Positions 1 through 11,700 of a stretch of DNA of 64,000 nt are shown piece after piece. Positions within the stretch are counted from its first letter, which is position 1, and the number at the start of each line of letters is the position of its first letter. The notes under the pieces are model-generated. The model ran no database searches. It was not told the DNA's origin and worked only from the letters and a program-made list of their open reading frames with translations. Source of the stretch: Pseudomonas corrugata. Lineage in GTDB: Bacteria > Pseudomonadota > Gammaproteobacteria > Pseudomonadales > Pseudomonadaceae. The stretch covers positions 1-64,000 of the forward strand of contig NZ_LHVK01000021.1 of NCBI RefSeq assembly GCF_001269905.1. Direction: 5' to 3'. Position numbers and translations under genes: made by a program.

Positions 1-610
1 ACCGCCTGTACTGGATGCAGGACGCGTTCCCGATTGGTCCGAACGACCGCGTGCTGCAGAAAACCCCGTACAGCTTCGACGTCTCGGTGTGGGAGTTCTT
101 CTGGCCGCTGATCACCGGCGCCACCCTGGTGGTGGCCCGTCCGGATGGTCATCGCGATCCGGCATACCTCAGCCAACTGATCCAGCAGGAACAGGTCACG
201 ACGTTGCACTTCGTACCGTCGATGCTCCGCGCCTTTGTCGAGGAGCCGAGCCTGGTCGACTGCCGCAGCCTGCGCCAGGTGTTTGCCAGCGGCGAAGCGC
301 TGCCGGTGGATCTGGTGCGGCGTTTCATGGGCCAACACCCGGCGGCACTGGTCAACCTGTACGGCCCGACCGAAGCGGCCATCGACGTGTCGGTCTGGCG
401 CTGCTCGGTGGACGACGTAATCGTGCCCATCGGCAAACCCATCGCCAACCTGCGCCTGTACATCCTCGACGAGAACATGCAACCGCTGCCCATCGGCAGC
501 ATCGGTGAGCTGTACATCGGCGGTGTCGGCGTCGCTCGCGGTTACCTCAAGCGTCCGGACCTGACCGAGGAACGCTTCCTCGCCAGCCCGTTCGTCGACG
601 GTGATCGCCT
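1..610 (+). repeat. Near-identical A-domain core, copy 1 (pairs with 3097-3706)
   Basis: Read side by side with 3097-3706 at an offset of 3096 bp, these 610 bp differ at only two bases (461 C versus 3557 T, 594 G versus 3690 A). The third difference, 611 versus 3707, marks the start of ordinary divergence. The tract covers motifs A3 end to A8 and so the whole specificity pocket. The left border lies outside the window. The sharp right border suggests recent gene conversion or module duplication. Confidence 0.97.
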
Positions 611-3600
611 CTACCGTACCGGCGACCGCTGCCGCTTCCTGGCCGATGGCAACATCGAATACCTCGGGCGTCTCGATCATCAGGTGAAACTGCGCGGCCA
701 GCGTATCGAACTTGGCGAAATCGACGCTGAGCTGCTGGCGCAAAGCTGCGTTCGCGACGCTGCGACCCTGCTGCTGGACCAACGCTTGGTGAGCTTCTGG
801 TGCGGTGACGCCGACGAGGCTGCCATTCGCAGCGCATTGAGCGACAGCCTGCCCTCGCACATGCTGCCGAGCTTCTTCGTCCAGCTCGACAGCCTGCCTC
901 TGAACAGCAACGGCAAACTCGACCGCAAGGCCCTGGCCGCCACCCCGCTGCCGGAACACCACAGCGACCGGCCGTACACCGCGCCGCGCACTGCCACGCA
1001 AAGCGCGCTCTGCGAGTTGTTCAGCGAAGTGCTGGACTGCGCGTCGGTTGGCATCGAAGATCACTTCTTCCAGCTCGGCGGCCATTCCCTGTTGGCGACC
1101 CGACTGGTCAGCCGCGTCCGTGAACGCCTGGGGGTTTCCCTGCCGTTGGCGCTGGTGTTCGAACACCCGACGGTCGCGGCCCTGGCCGATTACGTACACG
1201 CGGCGACAGCGGACGAATCGATCACCGCGCAGCCGCGTCCGGCGGCACTGCCCTTGGGGCTGGCACAGAAGCGCTTCTGGATGCTCAGTCGCCTGGTGCC
1301 GGATTCTCGTGAGTACCACATGCCGTTCGCCCTGACGTTGCGCGGCGAGCTGCAGGTCCGCGTCTTGCGTGAAGCCTTCGAGCAGGTCAGCCAACGCCAC
1401 CTGGTGCTGCGCAGCCGGATTGTCGAAGTCCAGGGCGAACCGCAACTGCTGATCGACGATCACGGGCCGGCGCTCGCGGTCACTGCCGTTGCCACACAGG
1501 ATTGGACCACGACCTGCGCCACGGCCCAAGCCGAGTTGATGGCGCCGTTCGACCTGGCTGCCGCCGCACCTTGGCGTGCGCACCTGCTGCAACGCCAGGG
1601 CAGTGACGAAAACCTGTTACTGGTGTGCCTGCACCACAGCGCCACCGACGGCTGGGCCATGCAATTGCTCATCGATGAGCTGACCCAGGCCTACGCCGCC
1701 GGCCTCGAAGGGCAATCGCCGGGCTGGGCGCCGCTGAAGATCGACTATGTCGACTTCGCCCTGTGGCAACAGCACCCGGACACCCAGGCCCGACGCAATG
1801 ACAGCCTGGAGTACTGGAAAAAACACCTGGGCCAGGACGACTACCAGCTCGACCTGCCTATCGACCATCCACGGGGCGCCGAAGCCGATCGTCGAGCCCG
1901 GCAACTGATCGTCAACCTCGGTGCCCAGCGCGCCGAATCGATCCGCCAGTTCGCCCGCCAGCGCGGCACCACCACTTACGTGGTGCTGGCCTCGGCCCTG
2001 AGCGCACTGCTGGCGCGTCACAGCGGCCAGCGCGAGATTCGTCTCGGCACCCCGGCGGACCAGCGCGATCAGCCGCAATCCCAGACGTTGCTGGCCTGCC
2101 TGGTCAACACCCTGGTGATCCGCAGCGAAGTCGACCAGCGGGCCCCGGCCGAGCAATTGCTCGCCAATCTCGAAGCCGATCTGCGTGCGGCCCAGGCCCA
2201 CGCGGACCTGCCCTTCGCCACCCTGGTCGGCGCCGTCGCCCAACACCGCGACCTGAACCGCACGCCGCTGTTCCAGGTGCTGTTCTCCCTTAACTATGGC
2301 CGCGTGGACAGCAGCCAATGGCCGGGACTGGAGGTCGAAGAGCAGACGCTGCCGGTGATCGACGCCAAGTTCGAACAGAGCTGGGAAGTCCAGGATGACG
2401 GCAACGACATGACCCTGGCGCTGGAATACCAAGCGGCGCTGTTCGACGAGTCGACGATGCAACGCTGGAGCGCGCAGTGGTGTGCGCTGCTGGATGCGTT
2501 GGTGGCGGCGCCTGGGCGAACGCTGATCGAGCTGTTCCCGCAGCAGCAGGATCAGCAGCAACTGGACCGCTGGAACGCCACCGAGCGTCACTACAGCGGC
2601 CCGACCAACCTGCACACCGCCCTGAGCCAACAAGCCGCCCTCAGCCCCAACGCCCCGGCGCTGGTGTTCGAAGGTCAGCGCCTGAGCTACGCCGAGCTGG
2701 ATCAACGGGCGCAAGCCGTTGCCCGGGCCCTGCGTGCGGCCGGCATCGGCACCGATGACATCGTGCCGGTGTGCATGGAACGCTCGGTAGACATGGTCGT
2801 CGCCCTGCTCGGTATCGTCCATGCCGGCGCCGCCTGGCTGCCGCTGGATCCGGAACTGCCCGCCGGGCGCCTGGCCTTCCTGATCGAAGACGCTGACGCC
2901 AAGGTCACCTTGACCCAGGCGCAGTGGTTGTCGCGCCTGCCAACCGGCCATCAGGCCTGGACCCTCGACACCCTGCCCCAGGCTCCGGCGTTCGACCCGA
3001 TCAGCGTCGCGGCCAGCGACCTGGCCTACGTGCTCTACACCTCCGGCTCCACCGGCCAACCGAAAGGCGTGATGAACGAACACGGCGCCTTGATGAACCG
3101 CCTGTACTGGATGCAGGACGCGTTCCCGATTGGTCCGAACGACCGCGTGCTGCAGAAAACCCCGTACAGCTTCGACGTCTCGGTGTGGGAGTTCTTCTGG
3201 CCGCTGATCACCGGCGCCACCCTGGTGGTGGCCCGTCCGGATGGTCATCGCGATCCGGCATACCTCAGCCAACTGATCCAGCAGGAACAGGTCACGACGT
3301 TGCACTTCGTACCGTCGATGCTCCGCGCCTTTGTCGAGGAGCCGAGCCTGGTCGACTGCCGCAGCCTGCGCCAGGTGTTTGCCAGCGGCGAAGCGCTGCC
3401 GGTGGATCTGGTGCGGCGTTTCATGGGCCAACACCCGGCGGCACTGGTCAACCTGTACGGCCCGACCGAAGCGGCCATCGACGTGTCGGTCTGGCGCTGC
3501 TCGGTGGACGACGTAATCGTGCCCATCGGCAAACCCATCGCCAACCTGCGCCTGTATATCCTCGACGAGAACATGCAACCGCTGCCCATCGGCAGCATCG

Positions 3601-5645
3601 GTGAGCTGTACATCGGCGGTGTCGGCGTCGCTCGCGGTTACCTCAAGCGTCCGGACCTGACCGAGGAACGCTTCCTCGCCAGCCCGTTCATCGACGGTGA
3701 TCGCCTGTACCGCACCGGCGACCGCTGCCGTTTCCTGGCCGATGGCAACATCGAATACCTCGGACGTCTGGATCACCAGGTGAAGCTGCGCGGCCAGCGT
3801 ATCGAACTCGGTGAGATCGACGCCGCGGTGCTGAACCTGCCGGCCATCACCGGGGCCTGCACCCTGGTCATCGATAACCGGCTGGTGGCGTTCTACAGCA
3901 GCAGCGCGGCGCAATCGGGCCTCGACACCCTGCTCGCCGCCGAGTTGCCGGCCTACATGGTGCCGGCGGTGTGGGTCCACGTCCCGACGCTGCCGCTCAA
4001 CAGCAACGGCAAGATCGACCGCAAGGCCCTGGCGGCCCTGCCCTTGCCGCAAACCCGGAAAGACTACGCCGCGCCGCGCAACGCGCTGGAAAGCCTGTTG
4101 TGCCAGTTGTTCGGCGAGCTGCTCGGCGAAAGTCTGACCGGCGGCCGCGAGGTCGGCACCAGCGACAGCTTCTTCGCCTTGGGCGGTGATTCGATTCTCG
4201 GCCTGAAGCTGATCTCACGCCTGCGCGAACACGGCTACTCGCTGACGCCACGGGACCTGTTCCGCTCGCCCACCCCGGCGGCGCTGGCCCTGGTGACCAC
4301 GGCCCTGCTGACCCAGGCCGAACAGGGCGAAGTGACCGGTGCGATGCCATTGATGCCGTTGCACCAGTGGTTCTTCGATCAGCAACAACCCCAGGCCACG
4401 CACTGGAACCAGTCCGTGCTGGCCGACAGCGACCGGCGTCTGCAACTGCCTCTGGTACAGGCCACCCTGGATCGGCTGGTCGCTCACCACGACGCTTTGC
4501 GCCTGCGCTTCGCCGAGGTCGACGGCCAATGGCAAGCGCAGATCGCTCCCGTAGCGCCTGCGCAACTGACCTGCTGCGAGCACCCGGATCAACTGCTACA
4601 GGTCGCGCAAAGCCTGGACCTGCAACACGGCCCACTGTTTGCCGCGGCCCTGCTGGAAGGTGAACCACAGCGGCTGTATCTGGTGGCTCATCACCTGGTG
4701 GTGGATGCGGTGTCCTGGACGCCGCTGCTGGAGGATTTCCAACAGTTGTACTCAGGACTGGAGCGCAGCGAACAACCCACCTTGCCGGCGAAAACCACGT
4801 CCTACCGCCAATGGGCCGAGCACCTGCACGCCCATGCCGCCAAGGTCGCGGGCGAACAGCGCTACTGGAACGCCCAGGCCAGTGCGAACCGGTCGCCGGT
4901 CGCCACGGTGGCCGAGCGCCGGACCCTGTCGGCCCGTTGGGAAGCCACCCGCACCCACCAATGGCTGACCGAGTCCCACGCAGCGTACCGCACGCAACCG
5001 GAAGAACTGCTGATCGCCGCCCTCGCCGCGACCCTGGCGGAAACCGAAGGTCGCAGCGACATCGTCGTGGACTTGGAGCGTCATGGCCGCGATGCGCCTT
5101 TCGATGGTCTGGACTTCAGCCGCACGGTCGGCTGGTTCACCACGCTGTTCCCGTTGCGCGTCAGCGCCAGCGGTGCCCGTGGCGACCAGGTGCGCAACGC
5201 CAAGGAAGCCTTGCGTGCAGTGCCGGGCCAGGGCCTTGGCTACGGCTTGCTGCGTCAACGGGGTGAACTGCCGGCCAGTCATGGCGATGTGCTGTTCAAC
5301 TACCTCGGACATGAGCAGACGCCCGAGGGCTGGTTGCGCGCCAGCAGCCTGACCCCACCGGCGGACGTGTCGCCGGCCAACCGGGTGACCCATGCTCGCG
5401 AAGTGGTGGCGTGGCTGGAGGACGGCGTGTTGCGTGTCGAATGGCACAGCGTCACGCCGGAGGCCGACAGCCGCTTGCCCGCTCGCCTGTTGGAGCACCT
5501 GCAAGCGCTGGTCGAGCACTGCCTCGATCCGCAGGCCGGCGCGCTGATGCCCTCGGACTTCCCGCTCGCCAAGGCGCTGAACCAGAAGTCCCTGGACAAA
5601 CTGCTGGGCAAGCTCAAGACCAAACCGAACTCCCAAAGCCAGTGA
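1..5645 (+). CDS. Non-ribosomal peptide synthetase, 5'-truncated by window: (A)-T-C-A-T-E
   Basis: The frame is open from base 3, so the gene starts upstream of the window. Visible order: an adenylation (A) domain lacking its N-terminal part; a carrier (T) domain with GGHS near 1080; a condensation (C) domain with the active motif HHSATDG near 1635; a second complete A domain (TSGSTG near 3045, NGKIDRKAL near 4005); a T domain with GGDS near 4185; and a C-terminal epimerization (E) domain with HHLVVDAVSW near 4690, VGWFT near 5130 and FNYLG near 5298. The specificity residues of both A domains read D-V-W-H-F-S-L-I-D-K, the serine signature. Epimerization is therefore expected on the second Ser. 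The GGDS form of the last T domain is usual before an E domain. The product is passed to the next synthetase, whose first C domain is of the type that follows E domains. The stop is followed by 76 bp before the next gene. The two A domains are almost identical in DNA (see repeat). Confidence 0.95.
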   Translation, partial: RLYWMQDAFPIGPNDRVLQKTPYSFDVSVWEFFWPLITGATLVVARPDGHRDPAYLSQLIQQEQVTTLHFVPSMLRAFVEEPSLVDCRSLRQVFASGEALPVDLVRRFMGQHPAALVNLYGPTEAAIDVSVWRCSVDDVIVPIGKPIANLRLYILDENMQPLPIGSIGELYIGGVGVARGYLKRPDLTEERFLASPFVDGDRLYRTGDRCRFLADGNIEYLGRLDHQVKLRGQRIELGEIDAELLAQSCVRDAATLLLDQRLVSFWCGDADEAAIRSALSDSLPSHMLPSFFVQLDSLPLNSNGKLDRKALAATPLPEHHSDRPYTAPRTATQSALCELFSEVLDCASVGIEDHFFQLGGHSLLATRLVSRVRERLGVSLPLALVFEHPTVAALADYVHAATADESITAQPRPAALPLGLAQKRFWMLSRLVPDSREYHMPFALTLRGELQVRVLREAFEQVSQRHLVLRSRIVEVQGEPQLLIDDHGPALAVTAVATQDWTTTCATAQAELMAPFDLAAAAPWRAHLLQRQGSDENLLLVCLHHSATDGWAMQLLIDELTQAYAAGLEGQSPGWAPLKIDYVDFALWQQHPDTQARRNDSLEYWKKHLGQDDYQLDLPIDHPRGAEADRRARQLIVNLGAQRAESIRQFARQRGTTTYVVLASALSALLARHSGQREIRLGTPADQRDQPQSQTLLACLVNTLVIRSEVDQRAPAEQLLANLEADLRAAQAHADLPFATLVGAVAQHRDLNRTPLFQVLFSLNYGRVDSSQWPGLEVEEQTLPVIDAKFEQSWEVQDDGNDMTLALEYQAALFDESTMQRWSAQWCALLDALVAAPGRTLIELFPQQQDQQQLDRWNATERHYSGPTNLHTALSQQAALSPNAPALVFEGQRLSYAELDQRAQAVARALRAAGIGTDDIVPVCMERSVDMVVALLGIVHAGAAWLPLDPELPAGRLAFLIEDADAKVTLTQAQWLSRLPTGHQAWTLDTLPQAPAFDPISVAASDLAYVLYTSGSTGQPKGVMNEHGALMNRLYWMQDAFPIGPNDRVLQKTPYSFDVSVWEFFWPLITGATLVVARPDGHRDPAYLSQLIQQEQVTTLHFVPSMLRAFVEEPSLVDCRSLRQVFASGEALPVDLVRRFMGQHPAALVNLYGPTEAAIDVSVWRCSVDDVIVPIGKPIANLRLYILDENMQPLPIGSIGELYIGGVGVARGYLKRPDLTEERFLASPFIDGDRLYRTGDRCRFLADGNIEYLGRLDHQVKLRGQRIELGEIDAAVLNLPAITGACTLVIDNRLVAFYSSSAAQSGLDTLLAAELPAYMVPAVWVHVPTLPLNSNGKIDRKALAALPLPQTRKDYAAPRNALESLLCQLFGELLGESLTGGREVGTSDSFFALGGDSILGLKLISRLREHGYSLTPRDLFRSPTPAALALVTTALLTQAEQGEVTGAMPLMPLHQWFFDQQQPQATHWNQSVLADSDRRLQLPLVQATLDRLVAHHDALRLRFAEVDGQWQAQIAPVAPAQLTCCEHPDQLLQVAQSLDLQHGPLFAAALLEGEPQRLYLVAHHLVVDAVSWTPLLEDFQQLYSGLERSEQPTLPAKTTSYRQWAEHLHAHAAKVAGEQRYWNAQASANRSPVATVAERRTLSARWEATRTHQWLTESHAAYRTQPEELLIAALAATLAETEGRSDIVVDLERHGRDAPFDGLDFSRTVGWFTTLFPLRVSASGARGDQVRNAKEALRAVPGQGLGYGLLRQRGELPASHGDVLFNYLGHEQTPEGWLRASSLTPPADVSPANRVTHAREVVAWLEDGVLRVEWHSVTPEADSRLPARLLEHLQALVEHCLDPQAGALMPSDFPLAKALNQKSLDKLLGKLKTKPNSQSQ
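3097..3706 (+). repeat. Near-identical A-domain core, copy 2 (pairs with 1-610)
   Basis: Second copy of the 610-bp tract inside the last A domain of the first synthetase. After 3707 the two copies drift quickly (synonymous changes at first, then unrelated sequence after the EIDA codons), so the C-terminal subdomain and T domain were not homogenized. Both copies specify serine. Confidence 0.97.
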
Positions 5646-5721
5646 GTGGCGCAGCCGCCGCGGGGTCACTGCCTGACCACCGCGGCGCCAGCCCGACACC
5701 CACTGTTTTCAAGCCTTTGAA

Positions 5722-8700
5722 ATGGACCAAGCCAGCATGAACAACATCGAAGACATCTACTCCCTTTCGCCGACCCAGCACGGCCTGTTGTTTCACAGTG
5801 TCTTTGAACCGGATTCGCGGGTGTACTACCAGCAATTGAGCCTGGAAATGAACGGCCCGCTGCAACTCAACGCCTTTCGCGGTGCCTGGCAGGCGCTGAT
5901 GCAGCGCCACGCCGTGCTGCGCAGCGCATTTCTCTGGGAAGAGCTGGACGACGCCTATCAGGTGGTGCAGCAGGACGTCGACCTGCCCCTGACTGAACTG
6001 GACTGGCAAGACCGCGCCGACCCACAGGCAGCCCTGGAACAATTGGGCCTGGAGCAACGGGCGCAACCCCTGGAGCTGAATGAATCGCCACTGATGCGCG
6101 TCTGCCTGGTGCGCCTGGCCCCCGAGCGCTGGCACCTGATCTGGACCTTCCATCACATCCTCATGGACGGCTGGAGCGTCGGCATCGCGGTGCAGGAATG
6201 GCTGGCGCTCTACTACGAGCAAGCCCATGGCCGACCCGCCCACTTGCCACCGACCCGCGCCTACCGCGACTACATCGCCTGGTTGGCGGAGCAGGACATG
6301 GCGGCTACCGAAGGCTTCTGGCGCGAGCAGTTGCAGGACCTGAGCGAACCGACCCCGCTGCCCAACTTTGCCGTGCGCGAGGCCGCGCCTGCAGGGGCAC
6401 CTTTCGCCGAGCGGGAAAGCCTGCTGGACGACAGCGAAACCGAGCAGCTGTCACAGTTCGCCCGTCGCCACGACCTGACCATCAATACCTTGATCCAGGG
6501 CGCCTGGGCGTTGCTGCTGGGCCAACACGCCGGGCGTGACGACGTGGTATACGGCGTCACCGTCGCCGGCCGCCCGGAGAACCTGGCCGCGGTCGACAGC
6601 ACCGTCGGCCTGTTCATCAATACCCTGCCGCTGCGGGTGCAGTGGGCCGACAGCCCGGCGCTGGTGGACTGGCTGCAGCAGTTGCAGCACGCCAACAGCG
6701 ACCTGCGCCACCACGCCTACCTGCCCCTGGGCAAACTCAAGGCGATGACGCGCATCGCCGCCGAACAGGCGCTGTTCGATTCGATCCTGGTGTTCGAAAA
6801 CTTCCCGGTCACCGATGCGCTGAACCAGGACACCGGCGGCTTGAGCTTCAGCGCCCCGGCCAGCGAGCAGCGGGCCGACGGCATCACCCTGACCCAGGGT
6901 CGCAACCACTTCCCGCTGTCGCTGATCGTGATGCCGGACAAACAGTTGCACTACCTGATCAGCTACGACCGCAGCCGCTTCAGCGACGCCGAGGTCGCGG
7001 TGTTGTCCGCACAGTTGCGCGCGATTCTGCTGGCGATGACGGCGCAAGCCCAGTGCCGGGTCAACGAACTCGAGTGGCTAAGCCTGGAAGAACGCCAGCA
7101 GTTGTTGGTACAAGGGCTCGGCGCGCAACTGCCGGTATCCCAGGACTGCCTGCACCAGCGTTTCGAACAGCAGGTAGCCGCATACCCCGAACAACTGGCG
7201 GTACGCGATCGCCAGGTGGCACTGACCTACCGTGAACTCGATCAACAGGCCAACCGCCTCAGCCAATACCTGCGCGCCCAAGGCATCGGCCACGACAGCG
7301 TGGTTGCCCTGGCCATGGAGCGCAGTGCCGATTTCGTCATTGCCCTGCTCGCCACCCTCAAGGCCGGCGCGGCGTATCTGCCGCTGGACATCAAGCAGCC
7401 CGCCGGGCGCCTGGCTGACGTGCTGGTAGACAGCCGCGCCGCGCTGTTGATCGGCGCCAGCCCTTCACCGCTGCTCAAGGGTCTGGCCGAGCACACGCCG
7501 ACGCTGTGGCTGACCGAACAGGCCCAGGCCATCGCCGCCCAGCCAGACATGCCACCCGCCGTGGCCCACAGCCCGACCGATGCCGCCTACGTGATCTACA
7601 CCTCGGGCTCCACCGGCACGCCCAAGGGTGTGGTGGTCGAGCACCGGTCCATCGTCGACTACCTGACGGCGGTGCAAGCCGTGCTCAACCCGCCCGCGGC
7701 CGCCCGCTACGGCTTGCTGTCGAGTATCGCCGCCGACCTCGGCCATACCCAACTGTTCGGTGCGCTGTGCAGCGGCGCCAGCCTGTTGCTGGTGGATGAA
7801 GACAGCGGTTTCAGCCCACTGGCACTGGCCGAACTCTTCGACCAGCATCCGGTGGATGTGCTGAAAATCACCCCAAGCCACCTCGCCGGCCTGTTGCAGG
7901 CACTGCCCGATGCCCGTCTGCTGCCCCGCGCGCTGCTGGTGTTCGGCGGCGACGCCCTCAGCCCGGCGCTGCTGGAACAGGTGAACCGCCTGGCACCGGA
8001 CTTGAAGGTGTTCAACCACTATGGTCCGAGTGAAGCGACCGTCGGCGCCATCGCGACCGAGCTACCGGCGGGCCTGCGCAGCATCGCCCTCGGCCGGCCG
8101 TTGCCGAACCGTCAACTGCGGGTGGTCGACAGCAACGGTCGCCTGGCGGCCATCGGCGTGTCCGGCGAACTGCTGATCAGTGGCGCCCTGGCCCGGGGTT
8201 ACCTGCACCGGGACGACCTCACCGCCGAACGCTTCCATCTCGACGCGAACGAACAGCGCTGGTACCGCACCGGCGACCGCGTGCGCTGGCAAGTCGACGG
8301 TCAAATCGCGTTCCTTAGCCGCGTCGACAGCCAGGTGAAGATCCGTGGCAACCGCCTGGAGCTGGGCGAAGTCGAGGCGCAGATCAAGCGCCTGTCGCCG
8401 CTGATCGAGCAGGCACTGGTGCGCGTCGTCGAACTGGACGGCAGCCCGCGGCTGGTGGCCTGGCTGGTCGCCAGCCAATCGATCTCACCCGCCAAACTGC
8501 GTAACGACCTCAGTGCCCGCGTACCGGACTACATGGTGCCGGCGCACTTCATCACCCTCGACGAACTGCCCCTCACCCGCAATGGCAAAGTCGACGTGCA
8601 GCGCTTGCCGATGCCGCAAAAACCCGCCGACGACAGCGCCAGCCACGTCGCCCCGCGCAACGAAGTCGAAGCGCTGCTGGCCGACATCTGGCAGGACGTC

Positions 8701-11700
8701 CTCAAGCTTGAACGGGTGGGCGTGCACGACAACTTCTTCGCGCTGGGGGGGGACTCGATCATCAACTTGCAGATCATCGCCCGCGCCAACCAGCAGGGAC
8801 TGAAGCTCACGCCTCGGCAGTTGTTCGAGAACCGCACCATCGCGGATATCGCCCGGGTGCTGGGGGCCGATGCCAGCCAGGGCGTGGCGGAAAACCTTGC
8901 CGATGGCTACGAATTGCCACTGGGCGCGGGCCAACGGGCACGCCTGCAACAAGGCCCACTCGAGGCCACCTGGCGCTGCGTGGCGCTGGCCCAAACCATC
9001 GACAGCAACCTGCTGGGCCAGGCGATCAGCGCCTTGCAACACCATCACCAGGCCCTGCGTCTGGCACTGAAAGCGTTGCCCGAGGAGCAATGGCAGCAAC
9101 GGGTACTGGGCTCGGCCAAGGCACCGATGATCAGCCACGAGAAACTGGCCGTGTGCGACCCACTGCACTTGCAGGCCCTGGCCCAGGCCGGTGTCGACGC
9201 GCTTGAACTGGACGCCGGCCAGACCTTGCATGCCTGCCTGCTGGACGTGGCTGGCAAGCCGTCCCTGCTGCTGGCCGCTCACCCCCTGTGCGTGGACGAG
9301 GCATCTTGGTCGCTGCTGCTCACCGACCTCAACCTGGCGTTGGCGCAACTGATGTATCACCGGCCGGTGCGCCTGTCCTATACAGGTGGCGATTTCAGCC
9401 AGTGGACGCGACACCAGCAGGCACACGCCCAAAGCGATGCCCTGGACGATGCCTGGGAGCACTGGCTGCAGTACGCCGGCCTGGAGCCGCTGCAACTGCC
9501 GGAAAGCGAGCAACCCAGCAGCGTGATCGAGCAAACTCTGCCAGCCACCACCTCCAGCGAACTCAAGCGCGTTGCCGAGGTGCTGCAGCTGGACTGGAAC
9601 AACCTGCTGGCCGCCGCCGTGGTCGAACAATGCCGTGAGCTGGGCGGCGACGGCATGATTGCACTGAGCGTTCAAGGCACCCGCCCCGCCGCCGAGCGCT
9701 TGCCTGTCGATGCGCCCATCGCCGTGGCCGACCTCGAACCGGCACGCATCCTCGGCCCGCTGGATCTGGCCGTGCCGTACTTCCTCCAGACCGAAGGCGA
9801 CAGCTTGCTGCAACGGGTGCAGGCCTTGGTCGCGCAGATGCGCGCCTACCCGCAACACGGCGTTGATTACGGCGCATTGCGTTACCTGTCGGACAACACT
9901 TACCTGCAAGAGCCCCTGCGCGATCTGCCGGCGGCAGCGGTCACCATTCGCTGGCTGAGCAACCTCGACAGCCATCGCGAAGCACACGGCATCCTCGCCC
10001 AGGTCGAAGCGGCGAACCCGTCGACAGCGTCGACCTGTCCGCTGACCCTCGACGCCTGGTGGCAGGACGATTGCCTGCACCTGCGCAGCCAGGGCGCCCT
10101 CGCCGCCAGCTGGGCGCCGCGGCTCATGCAACGCTTGAGCGAACTCGCCGGATTACATACCGCCACCGACCTGCGCCCCGCCAGCCAGGCTTTCCCGCTG
10201 TGCCACAAGCAAGCGGCGACCCTGGCGGCCGAGCCTCTGGACTGGTTGAACATCGAAGACGTCTACCCGTTGTCGTCGATGCAACAGGGCATGCTCCTGC
10301 ATACCCTGCTGCAACCCCACAGCGGCATCTACCTGATGCAGCAACGCTACAGCTGGGACGGCGTGTTGCAGCGCCCGGCGATGGAAGCGGCCTGGCAGTT
10401 GTTCCTGCAACGGCACCCGATGATGCGCACCGCGTTCTGGTGGCAGGAAGACCATGAGCCGCTGCAATGCGTCTACCGGCAAACCCATCGGGCTTTCGAC
10501 TGGCAGGACCTGCGCCATCTCGATGAAGAGCAGCAGCGCCTGGCGATGGACCAGGCCCTGGAAGCGCAACGCCTGCAAGGCTTCGACATGGCCTGCGCGC
10601 CGCTGACCCATCTGCGGGTGTTCCAACTCGATGAGCGCCGCTTCGCTGTGGTGCGCAGCTTCCACCATATCCTCACCGATGCCTGGTGCTTCGGTTTGTT
10701 GATGGAAGACCTGCTGGCGATCTACCAGGCCCTCGTGCGCCAGGAGCCCGTGGCCCGTCCGCGCCTGCGTTCGTTCCGAGGCTACATGAGCTGGCTGGAG
10801 CGCCATGACATGGCCGCCGCGCACGCCTTCTGGCAAGCGGAAATGGCCGGTTTCAGCGAGCCGACGCCGCTGCACGTGGACAGCCCCGTGGCCCGCCCCG
10901 AGCAGGCGCCGGAGCAGGTCGGCGATTTCGACCAGACCCTGAGCATCGCCCAGACCCAGCGTTTGCAGCAGTTGTGCCAGCAATACCAACTGACCCCCAA
11001 CACCTGGATCCAGGGCGCCTGGGCATTGTTGCTGTCGCGCTACAGTGGCAACCGCGACGTGCTGTTCGGCGTCACCGTGGCCGGTCGCCCGACCGATCTG
11101 GCCGGTGTGGAGGAAATGGTCGGGCTGTTCATCAACAGCCTGCCGCTGCGGGTCGATGTCGACCCACAAGCGCCGGTCGCCGACTGGCTGCAAGCGCTGC
11201 TGTCGCACAACGCGCAATTGCGCGAGCACGAAAGCGCATCACTGGTGGACATCCAGCGTTGCAGCGAAGTCCCCCGCGGCCAGCAGTTGTTCGACAGCCT
11301 GGTGGTGTTCGAAAATGCCCCACTGGACATCAGCAGCGTGCAACTGGATGCCTTCAGCATCGACATCTACGAAGACCGGGTGCATACCAACTTCCCGATG
11401 ACGGTGGTGCTGTACCCCGGCGACCGCCTGGGCATTCGCCTGTCCTATGACAGCCAGCGCTTCAGCACCGACACCGTGCAGCGCATGCTCGGTCATCTGG
11501 TGCAACTGCTGTCGAGCATGCTCGATCAGCCGCAAGCGCCCCTGGGCAGCCTGCACATGCTCCCCGAAGCGGAGCGCCAGCAGCTGCAGATCGAGTGCAA
11601 CCGCAGCGCCGTGGACTTCCCGCTGGAGCGCGGCTACGCGGCGCTGTTCGCCGATCAGGTGCAGCGCCGTGCGCAACACCTCGCCGCGGTCTGCCAGGGC

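Noticed and set aside
1617..4052. 811-codon open frame on the minus strand inside the first synthetase
   Set aside because: Antisense shadow produced by high-GC codon bias; low-complexity Arg/Gln/Val-rich product with no motif, while the + frame has complete NRPS domains.
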